Assembly: GCA_965223045.1 (NCBI GenBank)
Contig: CBDCVN010000013.1
Coordinates: 2,356,001-2,420,000, forward strand
Direction: 5' to 3'
Length of the DNA: 64,000 nt
Source of the DNA: CBDCVN01 sp965223045
GTDB lineage: Bacteria; Deinococcota; Deinococci; Deinococcales; Trueperaceae
The notes under the pieces were generated by a model, which was given only the letters and a program-made list of their open reading frames with translations, did not search any database and had not been told where the DNA came from. Shown one piece after another: positions 1-7,437 of this stretch; positions within the stretch are counted from its first letter, which is position 1; each line of letters opens with the position of its first letter. The position numbers and the translations under genes are program-made.

Positions 1-375
1 GCTACCTATATTAGCCACAGGTAAAATTGCTGTACGCCACGCTAAAGGCTGATAATCCTTGGCGTGCTGAATAGCGTGTCCTACTTCATGAGCAGCGACC
101 GCCATAGCTGCCACGCTAGCCTGTCCATAATTACCTTCGGATAATCTCACTTTGTGTGCTCGAGGGTCGTAGTGGTCAGTAAGTCGCCCCTTTACAGGCT
201 CTACTTCTACATTGTCAATGCCATTAGCGTCCAAAATAGCCCTAGCAACTTCTGCTCCAGTTAAATTAGCGGTGTTACGAACTTTAGACCACTTGCCATA
301 AGTGCCTTTAAGCCACATTTGGATGAGCATAGGTAATGCAATAGTTATAATTACAACAACCCAGAAAGGATCCAT
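1..375 (-). CDS. YugP-type neutral zinc metallopeptidase (3' part beyond window)
   Basis: This is the first 125 codons of a membrane zinc metallopeptidase of the YugP family (Zn_peptidase_2). The protein begins MDPFWVVVIITIALPM, a single N-terminal membrane segment. It reaches the zinc-binding motif HEVGHAIQH, where the two His and the Glu are the expected metal ligands and catalytic base, followed by the family stretch AKDYQPLAWR. The ATG at 375 is supported by a strong AGGAGG at 387-392 with normal spacing. Family members are about 225 residues, so roughly the last 100 lie outside the window. It is divergent from dnaK across a 395-bp spacer. The family is assigned as membrane protease; the substrate is unknown. 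Confidence 0.9.
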   Translation of the reverse strand, partial: MDPFWVVVIITIALPMLIQMWLKGTYGKWSKVRNTANLTGAEVARAILDANGIDNVEVEPVKGRLTDHYDPRAHKVRLSEGNYGQASVAAMAVAAHEVGHAIQHAKDYQPLAWRTAILPVANIGS

Positions 376-635
376 TCTTTAATATACCTCCTAAATAATA
401 AGGTTGAATTTACCATTAGATTAAGCTCAAGCTTAATAAAAAATGGTGCTATCTAAAAACAGAATCCCCTATTAAATTATAGGAGACTTGATAAGAGTAT
501 ACTAAGATTTTATGAAGCAAAAGTGAAATTCTGTTTACGGAATCAACAATTATCACGTGTTGAATTTAGTTTCACCCTTCTCACAAATATCAAACATTCC
601 GGCGATTTTCTACTAGGGTTTAAAATTAAAGCAAA

Positions 636-656
636 CTTGATAATAACACACTCAAA
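636..656 (+). promoter_or_regulatory. HAIR-like inverted repeat (candidate HspR operator) upstream of dnaK
   Basis: CTTGATA, a 7-nt spacer and ACTCAAA match the HAIR consensus CTTGAGT-N7-ACTCAAG at 11 of 14 arm positions. It ends 4 nt before the dnaK -35 hexamer. HspR is the HAIR-binding heat-shock repressor in Actinobacteria and Deinococcus. That HspR acts here is inference. Confidence 0.5.
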
Positions 657-660
657 TCTC

Positions 661-690
661 TTGACATTAGGGCATTAGTATTGTTATACT
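661..690 (+). promoter_or_regulatory. Sigma-70-type promoter of dnaK
   Basis: A perfect TTGACA at 661-666 and TATACT at 685-690 are separated by 18 nt, about 80 nt upstream of the dnaK start. It is the strongest -35/-10 pair in the spacer. Confidence 0.7.
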
Positions 691-770
691 CTCACGCAGA
701 GAATAGTGCCTTGCTACATAAACTTTAGATAAACTTCATAGCAAGGTTAGTTAAATAAGGAGCACAAATT

Positions 771-2666
771 ATGGCTAAAGCCGTTGGTATAGATTTAGGA
801 ACAACTAATAGTGTTATTGCTGTAATGGAGGGAGGTGAACCTACAGTATTGGTTAATAGTGAAGGCAGTAGAACTACCCCCTCAGTAGTGGCATTTAAAG
901 ACGATCAGCGTATGGTTGGTCAGGTAGCTAAACGCCAAGCCGTTCTCAATGCTCAAGGGACTCTTTTTGAAGTCAAGCGCTATATTGGACGAACATGGGA
1001 AGAAGTAAGTGAGGAAGCTGAGCGTAGCCCATATGAAGTTGTACGTGGTGATGATGGTGGTGTACGTTTTGTGTCAAATGGCAAGAAGTATACACCTGAA
1101 GAAGTGTCTGCAATGGTGCTACAAAAGTTAGTTGAGGACGCAAGCACTAGTTTAGGTGAAAAAATCACCAAAGCAGTTGTTACTGTGCCTGCTTACTTTA
1201 ATAACTCACAACGTGAAGCTACTCAAAATGCAGGTAAGATTGCTGGCTTAGAGGTATTGCGTATAGTTAACGAACCTACTGCTGCTGCACTTGCTTATGG
1301 TCTGGATAAAAAAGGTAACGAAACAGTTTTAGTCTTTGACCTAGGTGGTGGTACTTTTGATGTGTCTGTTCTGGAAGTAGGTGACGGTGTTTTTGAGGTA
1401 CGCTCAACCTCCGGAGATACCCACTTAGGTGGCTCAGATTTTGATTATGCCATTGTTAACTGGTTAGCTGATGAATTTCAAAAGGAATACAATGTAGATT
1501 TACGTAAAGATAAACAGGCCCTACAACGCCTTATTGAAGCATCAGAAAAAGCCAAGATAGAACTTTCAAACCTACCTGAAACAGCAATTAGTCTTCCCTT
1601 TATTGCAATGGACCCTGCTAGCAACGCACCACTTTATTTAGATAAAAAACTTAGTCGTGCTAAGTTTGAAGAACTTATTGCCCCACTCTTACAACGTGTA
1701 CGCAAACCTGTTGAAGACGCCTTAAAAGATGCCAAACTTAGTAAAAATGATATTCATGAAGTTATCTTAGTAGGTGGTTCTACCCGCGTGCCAGCAGTAA
1801 AAAACCTTGTTACGGAATTACTTAGTAAAGAACCTAATCAATCAGTTAATCCTGACGAGGTAGTAGCACTTGGCGCTGCTGTACAGGCAGGTGTATTAAC
1901 AGGCGATGTAGACGACATAGTCTTACTTGATGTTACCCCACTTACTCTTGGTGTAGAAACTAAAGGTGGCGTATTCACACCTTTAATTGAGCGCAATACC
2001 ACTGTGCCTGTTAAAAAGTCTGATACTTTTACTACTGCTGAAAATAATCAGCCTGGTGTAGAAGTTCATGTACTACAAGGTGAGCGTCCTATGTCTGCTG
2101 ATAATAAATCTCTTGGTAGGTTTAAATTAGATGGCATTCCCCCTATGCCAGCAGGCATGCCACAAATTGAAATCACTTATGATATAGATGCTAATGGCAT
2201 TTTAAACGTTACTGCTCAAGAAAAATCTACTTCAAAAGAAGCTTCTATAACCATTCAGAATACAACCACACTAGACGATAATGAGGTTGACCGTTTAATT
2301 AAAGAAGCTGAGGCCAATGCTGAGAAAGACCGTGAGAAAAAGGATTATATTGAAGCAAAAAATCAACTTGATAGTTTACGTACCCAAGCCCAAAAATCTT
2401 TAGATGAAGCTACTGCTGCACCTGATAATCTTAAAGAAGAAGTAAAAGGGCTTATTAATGAAGCCGAGCAAGCAGTAAATAGTGAAGCCCCTAAGGATAA
2501 ATTGACTGATTTGAGTAATAAGTTGCAAGAAAAACTAGGTGCACTTATGCAAGCTGGGGCACCAGCAGCCGATTCTAGTGCAGCTAATTCAGATGTAACA
2601 ACAGAACAACAAGAAAATAAACCTGATGATGATGTGATTGATGCAGATTTTAAACCTGCTAGTTAG
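771..2666 (+). CDS. dnaK: Molecular chaperone DnaK (Hsp70)
   Basis: This is an ATP-dependent Hsp70 chaperone of 631 residues that folds cytosolic proteins with DnaJ and GrpE. The N-terminal ATPase has the phosphate-1 motif GIDLGTTNS at 6-14, the phosphate-2 motif VFDLGGGTFDVS and the adenosine motif ILVGGSTRVPAV. The interdomain linker is VLLDVTPLTLG. The substrate-binding domain follows, then a charged helical lid and the tail DDDVIDADFKPAS. The overall sequence is strongly Deinococcus-like. The ATG at 771 has AAGGAG at 757-762. It stands alone with its own promoter and HAIR-like box. dnaJ lies 50 kb away on the other strand and no grpE is in the window, so the classical dnaK-grpE-dnaJ operon is broken up. 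Confidence 0.98.
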   Translation: MAKAVGIDLGTTNSVIAVMEGGEPTVLVNSEGSRTTPSVVAFKDDQRMVGQVAKRQAVLNAQGTLFEVKRYIGRTWEEVSEEAERSPYEVVRGDDGGVRFVSNGKKYTPEEVSAMVLQKLVEDASTSLGEKITKAVVTVPAYFNNSQREATQNAGKIAGLEVLRIVNEPTAAALAYGLDKKGNETVLVFDLGGGTFDVSVLEVGDGVFEVRSTSGDTHLGGSDFDYAIVNWLADEFQKEYNVDLRKDKQALQRLIEASEKAKIELSNLPETAISLPFIAMDPASNAPLYLDKKLSRAKFEELIAPLLQRVRKPVEDALKDAKLSKNDIHEVILVGGSTRVPAVKNLVTELLSKEPNQSVNPDEVVALGAAVQAGVLTGDVDDIVLLDVTPLTLGVETKGGVFTPLIERNTTVPVKKSDTFTTAENNQPGVEVHVLQGERPMSADNKSLGRFKLDGIPPMPAGMPQIEITYDIDANGILNVTAQEKSTSKEASITIQNTTTLDDNEVDRLIKEAEANAEKDREKKDYIEAKNQLDSLRTQAQKSLDEATAAPDNLKEEVKGLINEAEQAVNSEAPKDKLTDLSNKLQEKLGALMQAGAPAADSSAANSDVTTEQQENKPDDDVIDADFKPAS

Positions 2667-2706
2667 CATAAGTGATTATAAACACCAATAGTATAATTAG
2701 TGGTGA

Positions 2707-2736
2707 TAGAGACGCAAAATTAATTTTGCGTCTCTA
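2707..2736. repeat. 30-bp perfect palindrome of the TAGAGACGCAAAA family
   Basis: The two 15-bp arms, each beginning TAGAGACGCAAAATT, are perfectly complementary with no loop. It lies 40 bp after dnaK and could act as a bidirectional terminator, but there is no U-tract. A related imperfect copy with the same arm sequence is at 23440-23493, which argues for a dispersed repeat. Confidence 0.7.
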
Positions 2737-2790
2737 CATGCATCAGAGGTGCTCGCAACAATAATCAAAAATGGTAGGTAAGCATCGAGT

Positions 2791-3873
2791 TTATTCGGGT
2801 AATGCAAAACTATACAGCACCAGTTCATTACCCTGCTGGACTAGCAAATAGTCTTCATAGGCCCAGCGTGGCGTTCCTGCTACAACACGCCATGCTTGCC
2901 CTGTTTCTTTTAAATGTAGAGTAGTATATTTACCATCAGGAATAGCAGTCCAACCTTTTCCCTGAAGGCTACCATGAATTCTTGGAGTACCAGATTGAAA
3001 CCCTTCAGAGGCCTGCAAGTCTAGAACTACAGTATTCATACCTTTTGGTATGTCATCAGCGTAAGCACGATCAAACCAAACTAACTCTGGCCCTGTTTCA
3101 ACTATACGTACCCCATCATTGTCACCTAAAACTGGATATCTTTCAAAAGAGTTATCTTCCAAGCTACGACGTTCAGCCCGTACTAGATAAGGCTTACCAG
3201 TACCTGGAGCAAAAAATGTATACTCTTCAGCTTCTTCAGTACGCAATTCCAAATCATTAGCAACCTTAGTTAAGATGCGTGACTGTTCTTTAGTAAGGGC
3301 ATTAGTACTTAATTCACTAAAATAGTCAGGCCAAAGTGGAACACTATAAACACGTACTATTGAGCTATCTTCACTAGGTGCAGCTCGCCATGCTGAAAAA
3401 GAATTACTTACAAGGTCCGGGCTTAAAATTCTATATTCTGCCTCTAACCATTCTCCCTCATAGCTACCCTGAAAACGTAAAGCTCTACCTTCTTGGCCCC
3501 ATGCCACAATTTTAATACTAGTTATATTAGGAAAGTAGGGATAGCTAACAATAAACTCTGCTAGTAAAGGAATAAAACCTTCAGGTATAGCACTAAGTAG
3601 TACTGGGATGGGTGTCGTTTCTGCCTCTTCTGCCATTTCTTTAGAAAAAGCAGCAGCAGCTTCACGGTTAGCAAAAGCCCCCACACGTACACGAAGTAAA
3701 TTACCTTGATCTGTACTAGCACTAACAATGTATGCAGGGTAACCCTGATTAACAAGATCATTACGAAGTTTTAAAACAGCATCTTGATCAGAAAGTGCAG
3801 CAACCTGCACAGTATATGGTTCGGCAAATACAAAAGTTAAGAGGAAGCCAAAATACAAAAGGCTTTTTTTCAT
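2791..3873 (-). CDS. Secreted SPOR-domain protein
   Basis: The product has about 360 residues, a signal peptide (MKKSLLYFGFLLTFVFA) and directly after it a SPOR domain, roughly residues 20-90 (YTVQVAALSDQDAVLKL to LRVRVGAFANREAAAAF). SPOR domains bind peptidoglycan denuded of stem peptides and are typical of septal or cell-wall proteins. The remaining 270 residues match nothing I recognise; they look like a mixed beta domain ending WAYEDYLLVQQGNELVLYSF. A GTG at 3882 is in frame, but the ATG at 3873 is preferred because AAGGTG sits 6 nt before it and would otherwise overlap the GTG. It is a single gene with no obvious operon partner. Confidence 0.8.
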   Translation of the reverse strand: MKKSLLYFGFLLTFVFAEPYTVQVAALSDQDAVLKLRNDLVNQGYPAYIVSASTDQGNLLRVRVGAFANREAAAAFSKEMAEEAETTPIPVLLSAIPEGFIPLLAEFIVSYPYFPNITSIKIVAWGQEGRALRFQGSYEGEWLEAEYRILSPDLVSNSFSAWRAAPSEDSSIVRVYSVPLWPDYFSELSTNALTKEQSRILTKVANDLELRTEEAEEYTFFAPGTGKPYLVRAERRSLEDNSFERYPVLGDNDGVRIVETGPELVWFDRAYADDIPKGMNTVVLDLQASEGFQSGTPRIHGSLQGKGWTAIPDGKYTTLHLKETGQAWRVVAGTPRWAYEDYLLVQQGNELVLYSFALPE

Positions 3874-4193
3874 AGACGTCACCTTAAGAATACAAAATGG
3901 TCCCCTTTAATAGGGTACCTTTTCTTAAAACTTAGTTTAACTCTCCTTCATCTGAGATTTCTGACGGTAGCAACAACTCTGATTCTATATGGATTCTGTG
4001 GCTCTTGAAAAAAGGGAGCAAAATACCATAGCTATAGAATTTGCCTTTTTAACCTGACCCAAATATCAGCAAAATACCCAATTTGAATAAGTTTGGGAAA
4101 AACTTGGGTAATTCTCTTTATATGCTAAAACTATCTTTGCAATTGTTTAAATTATTTTGCTCTAGCCTACTGATAAACCTTTTCTGAAATCAT
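3874..4193. other. Intergenic spacer, nothing recognised
   Basis: This 320-bp AT-rich spacer lies between the SPOR gene start and the hen1 stop. Apart from the Shine-Dalgarno of the SPOR gene I see no frame, strong hairpin or repeat. Confidence 0.5.
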
Positions 4194-5582
4194 CTAAGTT
4201 TTTGATTGTGACAGTATTTCATATTTAAACACTGCCATTTGTGAAGGCGCACCATATTCATCATTCTCTTCGCCAAGCGGTGAAATACCTACCTCATAGC
4301 CATAATTTTCTGCAACTTGTTCAGCCCAAATTTTAAATTCTGCTCTTGTCCACTCAAAACGGTGGTCAGAGTGGCGAAATTTACCTGCCGATAGCTGCTC
4401 CCACATGACATTATATTCACTGTTAGGAGTAGTCACTATAACTAGCTTGGGTTTAGCATGAGCGAAGATTACCTGCTCAAATTCAGGTAGTCTAGTAAGG
4501 TCTAAATGTTCTATAACCTCTATTAAAACAGCAGCATCGTAACCTGCCAAACGTTGATCCCTATAAAGTAATGAGCCCTGCATTAACTTAAGTCTTTTAC
4601 CTACACGCTCAGGCAATCTATCAAAACGATCTTTGGCCTTTTCTAAAACCACGCTAGAAATATCTACCCCTACAATCTCAGTAAATTGTTTATTTTTAAG
4701 AAGTATTTTTATAAGCTTACCTTCGCCACAACCTAGGTCCAGTACTCGAGTAGCCCCACTGTCTGCTAAAACTTTTGTAACAGCTTCAAGCCTTTGACGA
4801 TGGAGCCCTATGCGTTCTTCTGTAAGGGTTTCTTTGTCATCTTCTTCCAAAGCTGATTCTGGCTCGAGCTGTCTCAAAGCAACCTTAGCCAAAGAGCCTT
4901 TGTGCTTTAGGTAACGCCTAGTAATAAGCTCTCTTTCTGGATGTCCTGCTAACCAACCCTCGCCACGTTTAAGCAACTTTTCAACTTCGTCTTCATCTAC
5001 CCAGTAGTGTTTGTCATTGTCTAAAACAGGAATAAGTACATAGAGATGTCTGAGTAATTTATAAAGCTGGGTGGTATGCTCTAAGGTTAAGCTAATGTAG
5101 CGGCTTTCCCCCCAATCAGGAAACTTAGGGTCTAATGGTTCTGTTTGTAGCTCGAGCTTATAGCCTAAAGGTTCAAAAAGATTTCTAACTATACTTTCTC
5201 CACCTCGGCAAGGCAAAGATGCAATAGTTGCTTTCAAAGGCAAAGGGGTTTCTACTAGCTCTTCAAAACCTTTACAATCACCTCTTAAAGCATTTTTGAG
5301 TACTTCTACCATAGCCACGCTCAAAAAAGATGAAGCTACATAGGGCCTATCATTCACATAAGGCTGTAAGGCAAAGCTACTTTCTCTACCTCTACGAGTA
5401 AGTTTCATAGGGTCAATGTCTAGCAGTAATGCAGCAGTGCAACGTTCTTTAGTAGCCTCAGGGTAAAATACATAAGCTGTTCCAAAGCTTTGCTTAAAGC
5501 TCTGCACTTTAGCTGGGTGCTTGTGCAACAAAAATCCCAAGTCAGTTGCAGGTTGATAGGTAGTGCTAAGAGTAAGTAGCAT
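4194..5582 (-). CDS. hen1: 3'-terminal RNA ribose 2'-O-methyltransferase Hen1
   Basis: The product has 462 residues, very close to Clostridium thermocellum Hen1 (465). Bacterial Hen1 methylates the 2'-OH of the 3' end of a broken RNA before Pnkp religates it, so the repaired site resists re-cleavage. The N-terminal half (about 1-240) is the Hen1-specific region known to bind and activate Pnkp. The C-terminal half is a SAM-dependent methyltransferase with VLDLGCGEG near residue 280. The Mn-binding set EVIEHLD lies near 355-361 and the second histidine in HSDHRFEW near 404. All catalytic residues are intact. Unusually, pnkp is not adjacent but 35 kb away at 40800. The start codon is 6 bp from the divergent DUF1294 gene. 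Confidence 0.95.
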   Translation of the reverse strand: MLLTLSTTYQPATDLGFLLHKHPAKVQSFKQSFGTAYVFYPEATKERCTAALLLDIDPMKLTRRGRESSFALQPYVNDRPYVASSFLSVAMVEVLKNALRGDCKGFEELVETPLPLKATIASLPCRGGESIVRNLFEPLGYKLELQTEPLDPKFPDWGESRYISLTLEHTTQLYKLLRHLYVLIPVLDNDKHYWVDEDEVEKLLKRGEGWLAGHPERELITRRYLKHKGSLAKVALRQLEPESALEEDDKETLTEERIGLHRQRLEAVTKVLADSGATRVLDLGCGEGKLIKILLKNKQFTEIVGVDISSVVLEKAKDRFDRLPERVGKRLKLMQGSLLYRDQRLAGYDAAVLIEVIEHLDLTRLPEFEQVIFAHAKPKLVIVTTPNSEYNVMWEQLSAGKFRHSDHRFEWTRAEFKIWAEQVAENYGYEVGISPLGEENDEYGAPSQMAVFKYEILSQSKT

Positions 5583-5594
5583 AGGAACATGCTA
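5577..5594. promoter_or_regulatory. Shared divergent leaderless promoter palindrome (hen1 / DUF1294)
   Basis: TAGCAT, six bases and ATGCTA form an inverted repeat that contains both divergent start codons. Read on either strand it gives TAGCAT-N6-ATG, a TANNNT -10 box placed for a leaderless transcript. Each gene's -10 box would therefore overlap the other's first codons. Function is inferred from geometry. Confidence 0.45.
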
Positions 5595-5867
5595 ACTTTT
5601 TTTATTATTTTGGTCATCTATCTACTTATGAGCTTATTAACTTTTATGGCCTATGCTGTTGATAAATGGAAAGCAAAGGCAAATGATTGGCGCATCCCAG
5701 AAAACACCCTACACACTTTAGAATTATTGGGAGGTTGGCCCGGTGGAATTGTAGCACAAAAACGTTTGAGGCACAAAAATCGCAAATTCGTTTATCAAAT
5801 GGTGTTTAAAGCCATCATAGGGGCACACTTGTTTTTACTTGGTCTGTGGTTCTTTATTAGTTTGTAG
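5589..5867 (+). CDS. DUF1294 small membrane protein
   Basis: This 92-residue protein has two hydrophobic helices (about 1-22 and 74-91). Between them is the DUF1294 signature AYAVDKWKAKANDWRIPE, then LGGWPGGIVAQKRLRHKNRKF. The function of this family is not established; some members are fused to cold-shock domains. The ATG at 5589 is 6 bp from the divergent hen1 start. There is only a close AGGA and no proper Shine-Dalgarno, consistent with a leaderless message from TAGCAT at 5577. A start at the internal ATG at 5628 is possible, but it would remove the first helix. Confidence 0.85.
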   Translation: MLTFFIILVIYLLMSLLTFMAYAVDKWKAKANDWRIPENTLHTLELLGGWPGGIVAQKRLRHKNRKFVYQMVFKAIIGAHLFLLGLWFFISL

Positions 5868-5897
5868 GGAGTGGCGTTTTACAATCTAATAAAAAAC

Positions 5898-6707
5898 CTA
5901 AATAACTAGTTCTCGAGAAATACCTAAAGGACAAAGTTCAGGCTTGCGAATTTCAAAAACGCCACACCAATTAGTGTCCTCTTCTAGTTGTGGTAGGGGG
6001 ATTTCTCCCTTGGCAGGAGTTAAACGAATAATATACTCTACTAGATCGTGATCATCACTATCAACATAATCTTCTTCTAAGTAGGAATCGAGCCATTGTG
6101 GATAACCCTGCCCCGGACGAGTCCGTTTCCACCAATTCTCAATGATCTCTTTTTCTTCAGTTAAGTCATCCCAAGCAACATTAATAGTTTCTTGCTGTTT
6201 TGTGAAATCATCCCAAGCAAAGTTTACAGTCATGCTCGAGATATAAGCATAGATCTCAACTAGGTATGTGCCCGGATCTAGTTTGGCTTTTTGGAAGAAC
6301 GTGTAATGAGGATCAGGAGCTTTAAAATGCTCGAGAGCTACCTCGAAATCCTCCTCGATCCCACCACCCATCACCATAAACTCTCCACAGGGGATCTCTA
6401 GTCTCGAGCGTATGCACCCTATCCATTCCGACTCTTCTTGCTTGGTAAGTTCACCAATTACTATAATTCCATTATCAAGCGCACAATCACCCGGAAAATA
6501 AAGTGGAAGGCAAACTCCATCTTCTAGAAGCTGATTCATAACTCTGCTATTTTTTGTTTGTAACCGCTGAGCAATTTGATCAGGTGATAAGTTACTCCCA
6601 CCAAGGCTAGTAGAACTCAACACATACCAATAACCATCATTGAAAAAGGATTCTTCTAAGGGGATAATTCTTCTTTTGATTTTTTGGTTGACATTATGTG
6701 TTTTCAT
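5898..6707 (-). CDS. Hypothetical cytosolic protein, 269 aa
   Basis: I do not recognise this family. The protein is acidic, has no signal peptide or membrane segment, and is rich in Trp, Asp and Glu. It contains an internal near-duplication (VNFAWDDFTKQQETI then NVAWDDLTEEKEII, about residues 160-187). The N-terminal half has a motif GEFMVMGGGIEEDF. The tone resembles SMI1/KNR4-type immunity or housekeeping proteins, but no motif settles it. The start ATG at 6707 has AGGAG 9 nt upstream. It stands between two plus-strand genes with its own signals. Confidence 0.7.
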   Translation of the reverse strand: MKTHNVNQKIKRRIIPLEESFFNDGYWYVLSSTSLGGSNLSPDQIAQRLQTKNSRVMNQLLEDGVCLPLYFPGDCALDNGIIVIGELTKQEESEWIGCIRSRLEIPCGEFMVMGGGIEEDFEVALEHFKAPDPHYTFFQKAKLDPGTYLVEIYAYISSMTVNFAWDDFTKQQETINVAWDDLTEEKEIIENWWKRTRPGQGYPQWLDSYLEEDYVDSDDHDLVEYIIRLTPAKGEIPLPQLEEDTNWCGVFEIRKPELCPLGISRELVI

Positions 6708-6797
6708 TGGAAAGCACTCCTAATTACGCCTATTATAAACACAATTTTGAGCAATTTCGTTTTTTAATACTGTTGGGAAAGTGTAGTACAAGCATGT

Positions 6798-6803
6798 TAA
6801 ACT
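6798..6803 (+). promoter_or_regulatory. Leaderless -10 box (TAAACT) of the Nudix-like gene
   Basis: TAAACT followed by 7 nt and the ATG at 6811; no Shine-Dalgarno is present. This matches the TANNNT-N6/7-start arrangement of leaderless genes in Deinococcus. Confidence 0.4.
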
Positions 6804-6810
6804 TAAGCTT

Positions 6811-7437
6811 ATGTCAAAGGAAGTAGCTAAGCTTATTGATGTGCTTAATGAACAAGGCCAAGAAACAGGCGAACAAAAAGACTTTTCAGCAATTCATCGT
6901 GATGGTGATTGGCATAAGAGCTTTCATTTGTGGATTATAAAAGATCAAAACTATGTGCTTTTGCAACGCCGCTCTGAATACAAAGATTTAGAACCTCAGA
7001 GGCTAAGTGCAAGTATGACCAGCCACTTTTTAGCTGGCGAAACTTTGCTACATCTTATTGATAAAGTTGAGCAAAAGTTGGGTTTAAAGCTCGAGCTTAA
7101 AGAGCTAACCTATTTTGAAACCAACAAAGTTAAAATATCTTACCCCAATGCTATTGACCATGAGTTCCAAGAAGTTTATCTCACCTTTTGCAATAAACCC
7201 TTAAGTTCTTACTATCTTAACTATAAAGAGGTTGAGGTACTTTATGAATTACCTATTAATAAAGCCCTAGAACTTTACCATTTGGGATCTTACACGGCTG
7301 CAGCAGGATTTGATGCTTACCAGAGGGAAAACAATGCTGTTTTAATCAAAGATGATCTTTCTACGCAAACTAGAGAAAGCATCACTAAAATTTTAGAAAA
7401 AATAAAGGCTTCTTTACAGGTTAAACTAGAGTTGTGA
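6811..7437 (+). CDS. Nudix-fold protein with degenerate Nudix box (IDI-like)
   Basis: This 208-residue protein resembles the Nudix hydrolases close to isopentenyl-diphosphate isomerase: LIDVLNEQGQETG, then DGDWHKSFHLWIIKDQNYVLLQRRS, then SMTSHFLAGETLLHLIDKV. The Nudix box (REUXEEXGU) reads DKVEQKLGL here. The conserved Arg and all three box glutamates are replaced (R to D, E to K, EE to QK), although the fold-defining Gly and flanking residues remain. It is therefore probably not a metal-dependent pyrophosphohydrolase of the usual kind. Its stop overlaps the next gene's GTG start by 4 bp, so the antiporter is translationally coupled to it. Confidence 0.8.
   Translation: MSKEVAKLIDVLNEQGQETGEQKDFSAIHRDGDWHKSFHLWIIKDQNYVLLQRRSEYKDLEPQRLSASMTSHFLAGETLLHLIDKVEQKLGLKLELKELTYFETNKVKISYPNAIDHEFQEVYLTFCNKPLSSYYLNYKEVEVLYELPINKALELYHLGSYTAAAGFDAYQRENNAVLIKDDLSTQTRESITKILEKIKASLQVKLEL

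Larger units (their letters stand above)
376..770. other. Divergent intergenic spacer between zinc peptidase and dnaK
   Basis: No convincing reading frame lies in this 395-bp spacer. It holds an 8-bp-arm inverted repeat at 420-437 (ATTAAGCT, 2-bp centre, AGCTTAAT) close to the peptidase gene, and the HAIR-like box and promoter of dnaK on the right. Confidence 0.6.

Noticed and set aside
980..1171. Antisense frame in dnaK and similar frames opposite large genes
   Set aside because: Codon-shadow frames of conserved genes on the other strand; no translation signals.
3874..3882. GTG start at 3882 for the SPOR protein
   Set aside because: The GTG is part of the AAGGTG ribosome-binding site of the ATG at 3873.
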